Position numbers and translations under genes: made by a program
Notes under the pieces: model-generated
Databases searched by the model: none
Told to the model about the DNA's origin: nothing
The model's input: only the letters and a program-made list of their open reading frames with translations
Part shown: positions 18,951-29,400 of the stretch, in pieces
How positions within the stretch are numbered: position 1 is the first letter of the stretch
Layout: each line of letters starts with the position of its first letter
NCBI GenBank assembly: GCA_027575765.1
Contig: JANBPT010000165.1
Location: forward strand, 1-63,542
DNA: 63,542 bases
From: Tieghemiomyces parasiticus
Lineage: Eukaryota > Kickxellomycota > Dimargaritomycetes > Dimargaritales > Dimargaritaceae
Direction of reading: 5' to 3'

Positions 18951-20941
18951 ATGCTACCTGTCCAAGGCTACCGCAGCCTGACTCGCTTGATTCTGCCCCG
19001 ACTGCCGGCCAGATGTTACGGTCGGAATTTCAATGGTCAATGGCGCGGGTTGGCCTCGGACTCGGTACGACCGGTGGTTCAGGTATGTGTCGGTTTGATG
19101 GAACCAGGAAACCCTATAACGATGTCTAGGACTCTCGTAGGGGCCGTACCACCTGCCTACTGAGTGCCGTGAACTCATCAGTCTCATTATCTATCGTCCG
19201 ACGTATGCCGCCTTACACATCCGAACCATGACACCGAGGATACTCAGCCGTCCAAGCCATATCGCGCCCTGTTCTTTGGTACCGACCACTTCTCATGCAC
19301 GGTACTCAAGGAGATGATTAAGGTGCCAGGTAAGCATGGACCTCGGTTTGTTTTACAGGGGATTTTGACCAAGTATAATGGCGGCTTGCCTGACGCACAC
19401 ACTTTGAACCCCAACAGCATGTTAATGACCACCTTCGAATCGTTCGCCCTTTTTTTGCGGTCTGGGGTTACTAGAGGGTCCTGCATCGTCTACCTCCCCC
19501 TTGAGAGTGCTGGACGTTCTCACCGTCGGCGACCACTGCTACGGCAAGGGTCGCACTCAGCTCTACGAGTCCCCGCTCAAGTTACTCGCCGCGGATCTGG
19601 GCTTACATACCCACTTCTTGGCGCCGGATGACAAGAAGATGAGAGCCTGGCAGGTAAATATTAGCAGTGGTGACTGGTACCATACCCGTCCTCATCGATA
19701 CGACTCAAATCCACGACCATCTTTCGATTGCAGCCCGACGATTAAATGCAATCAACCCGCCTTTACCCAACGGGCACATCCCTATCTATCGCGCACCAGC
19801 TACCACCCCCCAGCGACTCCACAGCTGACCGCCCGACGACGTTTGACATCGGCCTCGTGGCCTCTTTTGGGTCTTTCATTCCGCGCCGCATCATTACACA
19901 GTTCCCGCTCGGCCTTATTAATGTTCACCCTTCCCTTCTCCCGAAGTAAGTGCCGGGAGACGACGACGAGCGGGGGTGCCAGAGGGGGCCCTACGGCACA
20001 CTGCCGCCTCTAGACAATGTCCCCCGCAGGACAGCTGACTGGATCGGAGACATTTACCATGTCCAGTATGACCTAAACCCTTCATACCACCCTTCATGAA
20101 CACATAACCATACACGCAACCGCTAGGTACCGCGGAGCCTCCCCACTGCAGACCGCTCTGCTGCACCGTGACACGGAGACCGGGGTCACGATCCAGGAAC
20201 TACACCCGCGCACTATCGATGCCGGCCATATCCTGATGCAGGAGAAGCTGTCCATTTCCCCTGATGACAATTACCATAGCCTGATGCTGCGTACAGGGCG
20301 GTTGGGCGGAGACATGGTGCAGCGGTTCCTTCAGGACGTTGAATCTCACCGGGTAGGTCCCACGGAGGGTTAATGATCTGGTCTAAACGCCACCATGGTT
20401 ATCACATTGGACCTTTTCAGGGTGTGGGTGTGTGTGTGTGTGTGCCAATTCTACTAACCTCACCAGACCGACCTCGCTCTCTCTTTTACACTAATTCTGC
20501 TTTCCTTACCAGACTCAAGCTATACCACAAGATAGCAGCCAGGCCACACCGGCTCCTAAGGCCTCAGCTGCCGCGTCCCGGATCCGGTGGGCAGAACAAT
20601 CGGCTGCGGAAGTAGATGCCGTACACCGCGCGTTCGGTACCCTCCACCCACTGCACACATTCTTCGGTAGGGGCAAGCGACAGTACAAGGTCGTACTCCG
20701 AGACTTTCACTTTAAACAGACTGATCAATCGGAGCTGATGGAACGGGACCCAACGGCGGCGGAGGGGGGCCGAATTGATGTATGTAATGAAACCGTTAAC
20801 GGGCCCGCTCTGGCTGTCACTTTGGGCGGTGGCGGTTGCATCCAGATCACCAGCTTGTATATCCAGGGACATGGTGATCTCACGGCGGAAGCCTTTATTG
20901 ACAAGTTCAAATTGAGCTCGGGCACCGACCGCTTTCTCTAG
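18951..20941 (+). CDS. FMT1: Mitochondrial methionyl-tRNA formyltransferase (6 exons)
   Basis: Exons 18951-19082, 19248-19329, 19475-19653, 19800-19945, 20127-20352 and 20513-20941 join in frame to 397 residues; all five introns are GT-AG (145-181 bases). Exon 1 is a mitochondrial presequence (MLPVQGYRSLTRLILPRL, many Arg). Exon 2 carries YRALFFGTDHFSCTVL, the formyl-transferase nucleotide-fold start. Exon 4 has NVHPSLLPK with catalytic Asn172 and His174; exon 5 opens with YRGASP and has catalytic Asp211 in RTIDAG. Exon 6 has RIRWAEQSAAEVDAVHRAFG and the C-terminal tRNA-binding barrel. The enzyme formylates initiator Met-tRNA for mitochondrial translation. The only acceptor for exon 4 that avoids an in-frame TAA (19743) is at 19799. 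Intron 5 holds a GT repeat. Confidence 0.93.
20428..20444. repeat. (TG)n microsatellite in FMT1 intron 5
   Basis: About eight TG units lie inside the last FMT1 intron (20353-20512). Confidence 0.85.
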
Positions 20942-21229
20942 GCCACATGGCGTGGGTTCAGTTGGACTATTTTATGCTTACAGTGCAATACAAGAAGGCG
21001 TCAAGGCAGGTTATAACTAACAATATAAATCAATGATACTAAAACTATTTCTCACGTAATGATGGGAGTGCTAACCCGACAGACTATCACTATAATTACT
21101 ACAGCGAAGGGGACAGGCGTACACAGGTTCGGCTGAGGGTGCTCATTTTAGGGCACTGGAGGCCAATGCCATAGCGGCCATATGGACAGAGAGAGGGAGG
21201 AGGGCATCTGACCTACGTGCACCATAAGG

Positions 21230-24007
21230 TTAGGCGGCGTGGACACGCAACCGGTAAAGGCAGGTGTAGTCCGGATGACCGTGGTTGGACACGACCCGGA
21301 GCTGAACGGCACGGACGTGATGGACGCGGAGTTGGAGACGATCTAGGACCCCAGGATCGATATTGAAGGTCTGGACTGGAGAATCGGCCGACACTTGGTA
21401 CTCGGCAACGCCCAGTAGGACCTGCGAGGGTTCATTTCCGTGGCCCGTGGTTTCTGCCGCCCCCGATGCAGCCTCGGCCGGCGGGATAAGGTCCCGATGG
21501 TCAAGCACGGCCCACAGTTCGACCTGGTGGGGGGCACTTCTTACGTCCAGGGCAACCGCTGGCGAGAGGTGTTCGAGGCTGAAGGCCGTGGGTATGATGG
21601 GACGGGACAGGGCGACTCCCAATGAACCCTGGGCACCGCGGAAAGGCCAGCAGCTGCCGGGGGTTTGGTCCGGGTCAAGGGCCACGGCCGGTTGGTTGAC
21701 CGGTCTGCCATGAGGAACGCCAAGGAGGGTGGCCAGGGCGTTACGCCAGAACGAGTCCGGGCCGGGGGCTTCGTAGGTGGGTGAGGTAAGTAACGGGATG
21801 CTGCGGGCTCCGGCCGTGGCCAAGGCGTAGTCCGGAAGACCTAGCACATCGGCAGCATAGTTGCGGATGGCCCGGTGGATTCGTTCGTCCACCAGGGCAT
21901 CGTAGGCTGGGGACCCTGGAAGGGCGGCGAGGCCGCGCTCGACGGCCGCCTGGAGTTCAAGGGTCTTGTCGGTTCCACGCTGCAACCGCTCCTCCGCCTC
22001 GACGAAACGACGTTCCTGGTCGGCCAGTAGGGCGTCCTGGGCGTCAAGTCGGGCCTGGAGGGTATCCAAAGTGGCCTGCAGCTGGGGCTCCAGTCCGATC
22101 AGGGCCCGCATCTGCCGTTCCAGCCCCATGAGACGCTGCTGTACCACGTCGGCCATCTCGATCCAGGCGCTGGGAACGGCGTAGGCCAGGGTGTCCACAT
22201 CAGGTAGCTCGGGGAGGTCATCTAAAAAGATGTTTGTATCCGTGTCCGCGGAACCCGTTGTTACGGAGGGATAAAATGGCGACCGGACGGTGGCCGCGAG
22301 GGTTGGTACGGCCTCCCAGGCCCGGCGGAGGGGCATATACCCCCCCAGGAGCAGCCCCAAGAATACGACCACATGGGCTGCGCCCCGGTAGTCCGCCGGT
22401 CGGCCGAGACAAAACTCGGACGGGAGACCGAAAATGCGGCCAATTCGGTTAATGGCCACAGCCAAAAGAGCAATGAGACTGGCCAGCGGGGCCACGATCC
22501 ACGACCTGTAGGCATGGCGCGCGAGATGGTGGAGTAAGCGCAGGAGTTGGGCGATAGGGAAAGTTAAGGTAAGCTGAGTAAAGTGGAGATGGTCATAGCA
22601 CTGCCGGTAGGCGTCCGCGAGAAAGTGAGACAAACCGTAATGCGTCGGACAGGTGAAGGGTCGGTCCGGGTAAAAGTCCGAATAGCGTGTCCGCTGGGAC
22701 AGCCGACCCATGCTGGCATTGTCCGGATGGGGATCGTTGTGGGTGCGGGGCGGGCCGGTGGGGGTGGCTGGGACTTGGTTGGCGTAGGCCGGGTTAGCAG
22801 CGGCGGGGCGTGGAGGCGGGGCGGCGGTGAGGGCGGCGGCCTGGAGGTAGGCGTCAGCGATCCGGTCGTCGGGTTCATACTCGTCAACCACCGTGGGCGC
22901 GTTAGAGTCGTTGTCGCCGGGAATGGGGAGGGCCTCTGGCATGGGGGGCGCCGACCACACCGGCTGGGGTGGGACCGCGGTGACCAGCGGGGGGTTCGCG
23001 GTACGTAGGTGCCGTTCACTGTGCATGTAAGGTGACATGTCCACAATGTTGGGTAAGTCGTCGACGTAGCTGCCACTACCCGTACATCCGCTGTCGAGCC
23101 CAGGGAACGCTGGTCCAGGGGTCACAGCGATGAGCGGGGACACATCGCTAGTCGATGCTGCGGGTCGGTCGGGTGCTGGAGGGCCATACATACCAGCCTG
23201 GAACGCCGCGGGGTGGGCAGTCGTCGAAGGAAGCACTGGACTTAAGCCGCTCTTGCTGAAGGACATGTCGTGAGATCGGTCCAGGTTTAGTTCGCTCGGC
23301 GAGTTACCGCTGTCTAAGAACGAGTCGCGGAAGGCAGGAGGCTCTTCGTTGCGGAGGAAGGAACCGCCATCTAAACTCGCGACCTGGAAGTCTGCGTCGT
23401 AGGCCATACGGCGCGGCGTGTGGAGCTTGGGCCGAAGGTTGTAGCGAGTGACGCCGGGGGCGGGATTAGCCTCCCTGACTGGGGCGTTACCGCCGTTGGG
23501 ACGGAGGCCACTTGTCGAGCGGCGGGATTGGGGTAACTTCGGGGCCGGCACAACGGCGGCATCCTGCCGCTGGCGACGCTCCAGGGCATTCTCCTGTACC
23601 CGCTGCACCCAGTTTGGCGTGTCTCGCCACACGGTCTGCCAGGCCGTTTCGGCGTTTTCGGCGGCCTCGAGACTATCGTCAAACTGAGTATCCGCCGCGA
23701 ATGTGACCGACTGGTGAGTCCGGGAGGGGGTTGGACGGTGGCGTAATCCGCCTTGTCGGTTGGCGGGGGTGCGTGGAGTCGCCCATACTTTTTGGAAAGC
23801 ATGCGTCGCTGGTTCCTCTTCTTCAGTGGGGCGAGCAGTCGAACGGCGAGCTTCTTCGGCTAGCGGCAGTGGGGACCCCTGCGTGTCCCGGGGTACGGGG
23901 CGGAGGTTCGCCATTGTCACGTCAGCGTGGGCGAAGGCGGTGGCTATGTTGACCGACGTATCCGTGCGAGTCGGATCAGGAGGACAAGGCGAGGTGTCGT
24001 CGGGCAT
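21230..24007 (-). CDS. SUN-domain nuclear-envelope protein
   Basis: The frame from ATG 24007 encodes 925 residues (the longer frame starts at TTG). The first ~480 residues are polar and Pro-rich, the nucleoplasmic side. Two hydrophobic stretches lie near 500 (IVAPLASLIALLAVAI) and 542 (AAHVVVFLGLLLGGYM); one or both cross the inner nuclear membrane. A coiled coil follows (~620-690, repeated Leu, Arg and Gln heptads). The C-terminal ~190 residues are a SUN domain: PGSCWPFRGAQGSLGVALSR, the Phe-x-Leu-His/Glu-His stretch, and QLRVVSNHGHPDYTCLYRLR near the end. SUN domains bind KASH peptides in the perinuclear space to link nucleus and cytoskeleton (LINC complex). I cannot tell whether it is the Sad1-type or another paralogue. 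Confidence 0.9.
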   Translation of the reverse strand: MPDDTSPCPPDPTRTDTSVNIATAFAHADVTMANLRPVPRDTQGSPLPLAEEARRSTARPTEEEEPATHAFQKVWATPRTPANRQGGLRHRPTPSRTHQSVTFAADTQFDDSLEAAENAETAWQTVWRDTPNWVQRVQENALERRQRQDAAVVPAPKLPQSRRSTSGLRPNGGNAPVREANPAPGVTRYNLRPKLHTPRRMAYDADFQVASLDGGSFLRNEEPPAFRDSFLDSGNSPSELNLDRSHDMSFSKSGLSPVLPSTTAHPAAFQAGMYGPPAPDRPAASTSDVSPLIAVTPGPAFPGLDSGCTGSGSYVDDLPNIVDMSPYMHSERHLRTANPPLVTAVPPQPVWSAPPMPEALPIPGDNDSNAPTVVDEYEPDDRIADAYLQAAALTAAPPPRPAAANPAYANQVPATPTGPPRTHNDPHPDNASMGRLSQRTRYSDFYPDRPFTCPTHYGLSHFLADAYRQCYDHLHFTQLTLTFPIAQLLRLLHHLARHAYRSWIVAPLASLIALLAVAINRIGRIFGLPSEFCLGRPADYRGAAHVVVFLGLLLGGYMPLRRAWEAVPTLAATVRSPFYPSVTTGSADTDTNIFLDDLPELPDVDTLAYAVPSAWIEMADVVQQRLMGLERQMRALIGLEPQLQATLDTLQARLDAQDALLADQERRFVEAEERLQRGTDKTLELQAAVERGLAALPGSPAYDALVDERIHRAIRNYAADVLGLPDYALATAGARSIPLLTSPTYEAPGPDSFWRNALATLLGVPHGRPVNQPAVALDPDQTPGSCWPFRGAQGSLGVALSRPIIPTAFSLEHLSPAVALDVRSAPHQVELWAVLDHRDLIPPAEAASGAAETTGHGNEPSQVLLGVAEYQVSADSPVQTFNIDPGVLDRLQLRVHHVRAVQLRVVSNHGHPDYTCLYRLRVHAA

Positions 24008-24634
24008 GGGCGGTCGGGGAACCCGTCGGCAGAGATGGGGCAAAGAAACCCCAAGGAAAACAAAGCGGCAAAAGATGCGGGTACGACGGTAGAGAATGGA
24101 TTGAAAAGACGAGGAGGGTTTGAGGGGTAGAATATATATAGGTGCTGCTCAGACTTCGCACCGTTGGCAGGGATAATTGGACACGAAGAGGATGAGGTAG
24201 CATATGGGCAAGGGAAGTAGGAAAGGCATGAGCCTAAAGAGTCGCGTATATGGAGGGGGCTAGCCTACATAAAAAAGAGGTAAACAAATTCCCCAGTCCA
24301 ACCGGGTGGAAGCCACTGGATTGGCTAACAACGAGCCCTGGGCTGTTCCTCACGAATCAAGGGTCAACGCCGCGCTATAGCGGACCGCTGTTCGTAATAT
24401 TATCATTTGCCTACTGCCGGTTTAGAGCTTACATGTCAGGGGTGATGCCAGGAAGGCTAAAGGAGCAGGGCCACTGTAGAAAGACCACTGGTGAAAATTG
24501 CATTACTAGGCATGGCTATATCACCGCCCAGGATCGGGGATGGAATTAGGAAGTAGCGGTATCTAAATGGCGACTGACGAAGGGGGCAAAAATCAGGTAG
24601 TCGATGCTCCATTAAGATTTCAAAAATAGAGTGT
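24008..24634. other. SUN-gene upstream region
   Basis: This spacer holds the SUN-gene promoter with a TATA-like box at 24130-24140. A 99-codon plus-strand frame (24250-24549) has no recognisable content and is probably chance. Confidence 0.45.
24130..24140 (-). promoter_or_regulatory. TATA-like box upstream of the SUN gene
   Basis: CTATATATATT on the sense strand lies about 125 bases upstream of the SUN-gene ATG. The spacing fits a TATA box with a leader of roughly 90 bases; this is motif-based inference. Confidence 0.4.
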
Positions 24635-24706
24635 CTCTCCGGCGGGGAATTGAACCCCGGTCTCCTGCGTGACAGGCAGGGATACTTACCACTATACTAC
24701 CGAAGA
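24635..24706 (-). tRNA. tRNA-Asp (GUC)
   Basis: The 72-base minus-strand sequence folds as a cloverleaf. The acceptor stem TCTTCGG pairs with CCGGAGA (one G-T pair) and the discriminator is G. The anticodon arm CCTGC-CTGTCAC-GCAGG carries GTC, and the T arm is CGGGG-TTCAATT-CCCCG. No intron is present and no CCA is encoded, as usual for nuclear tRNA genes. It stands alone between the SUN gene and HEATR5. Confidence 0.95.
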
Positions 24707-26456
24707 CGTCATACTACCGATTAAAGAGCGCCTCATTACACTCTGTACTTGAACCAGGCACCAGAGACTCACTGTGTGCAACTGCATACCTGTAATCCGC
24801 CGAGTTTAAATAACTCCGATTGGAGTCATCCCATAGTTGAAGAAAATTCGGACACAATTTAAGCTCGATCGATTTTTCTATGATATCATACTATGGTTTT
24901 TTGTCATTTTGTATTTGTGCTGGCAACCTTTATCACGCGGTCGCCTGTCTTACCCAGAAGTGGCGCGAAGCCTCTTTACTACCTCCTGCATCGACCCACA
25001 CCCCTCCCGCACCGAGTTACCCGCCCATACGCCTAGAATTCACCTTTCTCCTCTGAGTGACTCAATAAGAACCCTTGCAAGGCCCACCACCGGGGACTTC
25101 TCAAGGGTACCCACACATACCACGAATGCACCGCCAACGACTATCCGGTTTTTGAGGAATACACCGCGCCACTTGCGAATCCATCGTCACTTCTATCCCT
25201 CTAAATTTGCTTTTCTAATATACCTGTAGTTTACTGTTCAGCATCACGCCTACCACGCTTACAGATGGGGGCAATATCCAACGAGTCAGGCAGGTTGGTA
25301 GTTGGCGTTGCTAAAAAATAAGGGATGTTATGAATAGAGAGTAAGGAAAGTGAAATGAAAGATATGGATAGCAAGTTAGAAGCCCAGGTACAGGTGTCAA
25401 TCTTAACCATATGGAGTTTAGGCAAAGGCAAGGGGGCGCACTAAGGTGTGGGGTTGGTGCAAGGCAATGGTTCTGGAAGTAAAATGGCGAAGGCATTTCT
25501 ACAGACCACAATGTGCCTCTAAGTAACCCAAGGAGGCTGACACTAATGGTTTCCAACTCGGTCTACCTGGAAATGGCTGGGAGCTATGATGTTAATTCAT
25601 ATTTAATTGTTCCTGCTGCTACTTTGTTTGAACAATCATTTTGTAGATGGAAACTCAGAAGATGAAGTGTAATGGGGGAGTGACTAGCTTGATAAACTGG
25701 GCCCACTGGCATAGCAGTAGAAGTGAGGGACTGGTAAAGGGGAACTTACGAGGCCATGGGTGCTTTATTTGCCGAGTGGCATAAGGAAAAATTAATATAG
25801 ACTCCTTTAGGGGTATAATTTCCGGTCCTGGTCGGGAGCCCCCCCCCCGCTCCATCTCTCCTTTGGAAGCGTTTTAGGCGCCAGCTAGGTCTTGCAAAGT
25901 CAACCAACAATAAAGATGTGCTCGTCTGCATCGAGACTAAAAGCAGAGAAGCTGTACTGAGAGGCCAACAAGGAAGAGCAACAAACTAATTTGAATTCGA
26001 GTGGGTTGTATCATAATAGATGGGATAGGGTCTAATAGCCCTTCACTTACGCTGCTTCGCCGGCGGGCTCAGTCACCTCTGCCACAGACCCGCCCCAAGT
26101 GATCACACTCCGCCCGATTCAATTGGTCAGTCGTCCAGGGTCGCTACCTTTAGGCGGTGTCTCCTGCCATACGGGTCACGATCCGCTCACCTTGCCCTTC
26201 AGAGATCCCGTTTCGTCTTCGTCTTTGGCGACCGTGCAACCCGACCTGGAATCATCTACTACTTTGTGGCACTAGAAGCCAGCCTATGCGTGGGTTCACT
26301 TGTTCAGCACCGGTGCACTTTTCTGCCCACCATTCCTAGTTATTAGATACCCATCTCTGTGGGGCCATCTCTATAAATTTAGTCCACCTCTTCGCTGGTT
26401 AACTGCGCATCGCACCTCGCTGCCAACGTCCCCAGCGGCACTTCTGCATCCTTCCC
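24707..26456. other. AT-rich spacer before HEATR5/Laa1
   Basis: I find no gene here. Open frames are short, overlap on both strands and lack recognisable domains. The last ~300 bases are the HEATR5 promoter and leader, without an obvious TATA box. Confidence 0.45.
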
Positions 26457-29400
26457 ATGGCGCCGAATATCCTCGCCTTCGATGACCACAAACTCCAGAG
26501 CGTGCCATCTACGGCAGAAAAAGAGCAGTTCATCTTCCAGTGGCTGTCCGACGCCGAGAGCCACCTCCACACCCTTAACCAGGTAGGTACATCCATTGTG
26601 GACTTGGTGCGGTTAGATACAGGAACAGTACCGAGTACCCCAAAATCCGTACTCCAAGCGCCCGTCTAACCGTCAGACCCTTCCATATATTCCCCGCTGT
26701 GTGTAATCCGTGTTGCTCTCCCGCCGCCATCGCCGTACTATAGGATGCCCTTAAAGCTATCCAGCCACAGTTTGAGGTGGACCTGGTCCGTCTCATTACG
26801 TATCCGTCTGTCCGACCCTCTAAACCCGTGCGGGACCTGGTCGCCCGGTGCTACGTCCACCTCTACCTGACAGGCGAGACCCGGACCCTCCTTGATACGA
26901 TACAGCGCCTGCGGTCCCTCATCTTAGCCAAACAAGGCTCCGGGGAACCGCGGGAGACCAAAATGGCCGCCCTCCACATCCTTGGACGCTTGTTCGCCGC
27001 CTTAGGCGACCGAATCTTGAGCCAATTCACCGACTGCGCCTTGCTCGCCCTCCGCTTTGTCCGCTCCAGCGACTCATTACCACTGCGCCTCGTGGCCATG
27101 GCGGCCCTGTGCGACATGCTCCATGGCGCAGGCCGGATTGCCACAGATCAGACTGCCCGGGAACTGGCCAAGGCCCTGCGGGCCACGCTGACCGAAAAGC
27201 CCACCTGCATCATGATAGCGGCTACCACGGCCACCGCCGCTCTGGTCCAGCATACGCCATACATCCAGCACCTGACCCCCGCTGACCTTGACGGTTTTGT
27301 ACAGAGCCAAATGCGCCTGCTCGACACCCCCGTCCCGGTGCTCCGCCACGCTGTAGCCGACCTTCTTGCGGCCACCTTGGGCGCCCTCTACCGCCATCGC
27401 GCATTGGAAGACGTCGAAGGTATCGCTGCGGTGGCCGCCGCCGCCTCTCGCGCCCACGGGGAACCCGGCGTACCCACCGGGCCTCCCGTCAGTCGCCGTA
27501 TGACCCGGTCCATGTCCTCTTCCTCCGCGGTGGGCGTTTCACCCCCCATCGCGGGCACCGACTCCATCAGCATGCCCCGCACCGTCTCCACCACCGCGTC
27601 GGGATTCCGCCAGCGTCTGTCTCGAACCACCACACCCCTATTCTATTCAGTGGCGGACATACTTCGCTACCTCTCGGCCGCGTTTAACCGACCTGCCGCC
27701 TCCCGGTCATTTCGAGCGGGCATTACCGCTGCCTACCGCCGACTTTTGACCGCGTGGGGCACCGACCTGGTCGAGCAGCACCTCCCGGCCATCCTGCGTC
27801 ACGTGCTCGTGGACCTGGCTGGCGGGGTCCAGGGCCAAGTGACGGCTCGCGCCGAACGAGTGGCCCTTCGGGTCCTTATCACTGACCTTTTGCGTCGGGG
27901 CGTGGTGGGTGACTTGCTGAGCGACCGGGGCCGACTCGCCGCCGCCCGTGAGATCCTAACCCAGTGGGTCAAGCTTCCCTCCCAGCTACCATTCCCGGCC
28001 CCCGCTGGCCGGTCCACGGCGTCAACCACCGGCGCCGCCGATGCCACTGCGGCCCGCGAACTGGCCCTCCTCTGTGCCTTGCACACTCTGGCTGGCCTCC
28101 TTGCCCGGTTGGGCAATGACGCTGCCCAAATTCAGGAGGGTATGACAGGCTCTCTGCTCACCCTCCTATCCTATCCTAAGCACGCCGTTCAGACCGCGGC
28201 CGCCCTGTGCCTCCGCGAGTTTGCTGCGGCCGTTCCCACGCGACTCCCTCGCCTGCTGGCACGCCTGGTCCACCTGCTGCAGAAGGACGTGGCTAACATC
28301 ACCAACACCGGCATTTCGGTGGGCGTTTTAAAGCGCTGCCAGGGTTACGCCCTCGGGTTAGCCGCCGCAGTGACCGTGGTGGGCCGCCGGCCACTCTACG
28401 TCGCCCACGACTTGCTTCAGTGGGTAGCCGCCCTCGCCCACCAGCTACTTCGCTCCACGCTGACCACCCCTGGCCACGTCCCATCGCGGCTGCCTGTGGG
28501 GGGGACCCCGCTCCCTCCCACCAACACTCACCCCGCGCCCGCCGACCGCCGTGTGGCTAACGCTCAGCTGCGGATGGGCTGGACGCTAGTGGCCGCCCTC
28601 CTAACCCTGGGACCCGACGTGGCCCAGCTGCACCTGGCCGCTTGGTTCACCTTCTGGTCTCAGGCACTCCCGGACGAGGAGGTTCCGGGCGTGGCGTCTG
28701 CACCTTTGACGGACCATGAGCTGCTGCACCGCTACCAGACCCGCGAGGCTGCCTTGGCGGCCCTCTACAATCTCTTGGTGTTTAACCAACAGCTCGTCGA
28801 CTCGGCCGACACGGCCCGCCGCGCGCTGGGACTGCTCCGTGCCACTCTCACCTTCTTGGAACGCTACCCACTGGTGAACGGGTCGGCCCTGCTGTCCTCA
28901 GCGCCGGCAGGCTCGTCGGCCACCTCGTCATCATCAGCCACAGCCACCACAACCGCCGCCGCCGCTGGTCTACCCAGTACCGCCGGCCTCCTCGAATCCC
29001 ACTTCGCGTGTCGCCGTCGCCTCATGGCCTGTTTTGCGCGATTACTCCCGCACGCTCCGTGCGAATCGCTCTATCCGGCCCTGTTCCGCTGCGCCCAGGA
29101 TTTGGTCACCAACCCGGAGCCGGCCTTCGCGGGAATGGGTGATTTTCTCTACGCCCGGGCCGAGGGTTCTAGTGAGGGCTTCACAGGCACCTACCTAGCC
29201 CACGTGACCTCACCGGCCTTCGGGTCCTCGGCCAGCCGCTGGGGCCACGAGGTCAGTATCGGGCTATCGAGTCTGCTGGGCAGGCTCCTTCACGAGCCGC
29301 AGCATCGCCGTTCCGGGTTCGCCCTCACTGAACATTTGTTCAACGCCGATGATCGCGATGACCTGGACCACGGCTTTTATGGGGTACCTGAGTATGACGT

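Noticed and set aside
19734..19799. Acceptor at 19733 for FMT1 exon 4
   Set aside because: It brings an in-frame TAA at 19743; the acceptor ending at 19799 keeps the frame and the family alignment.
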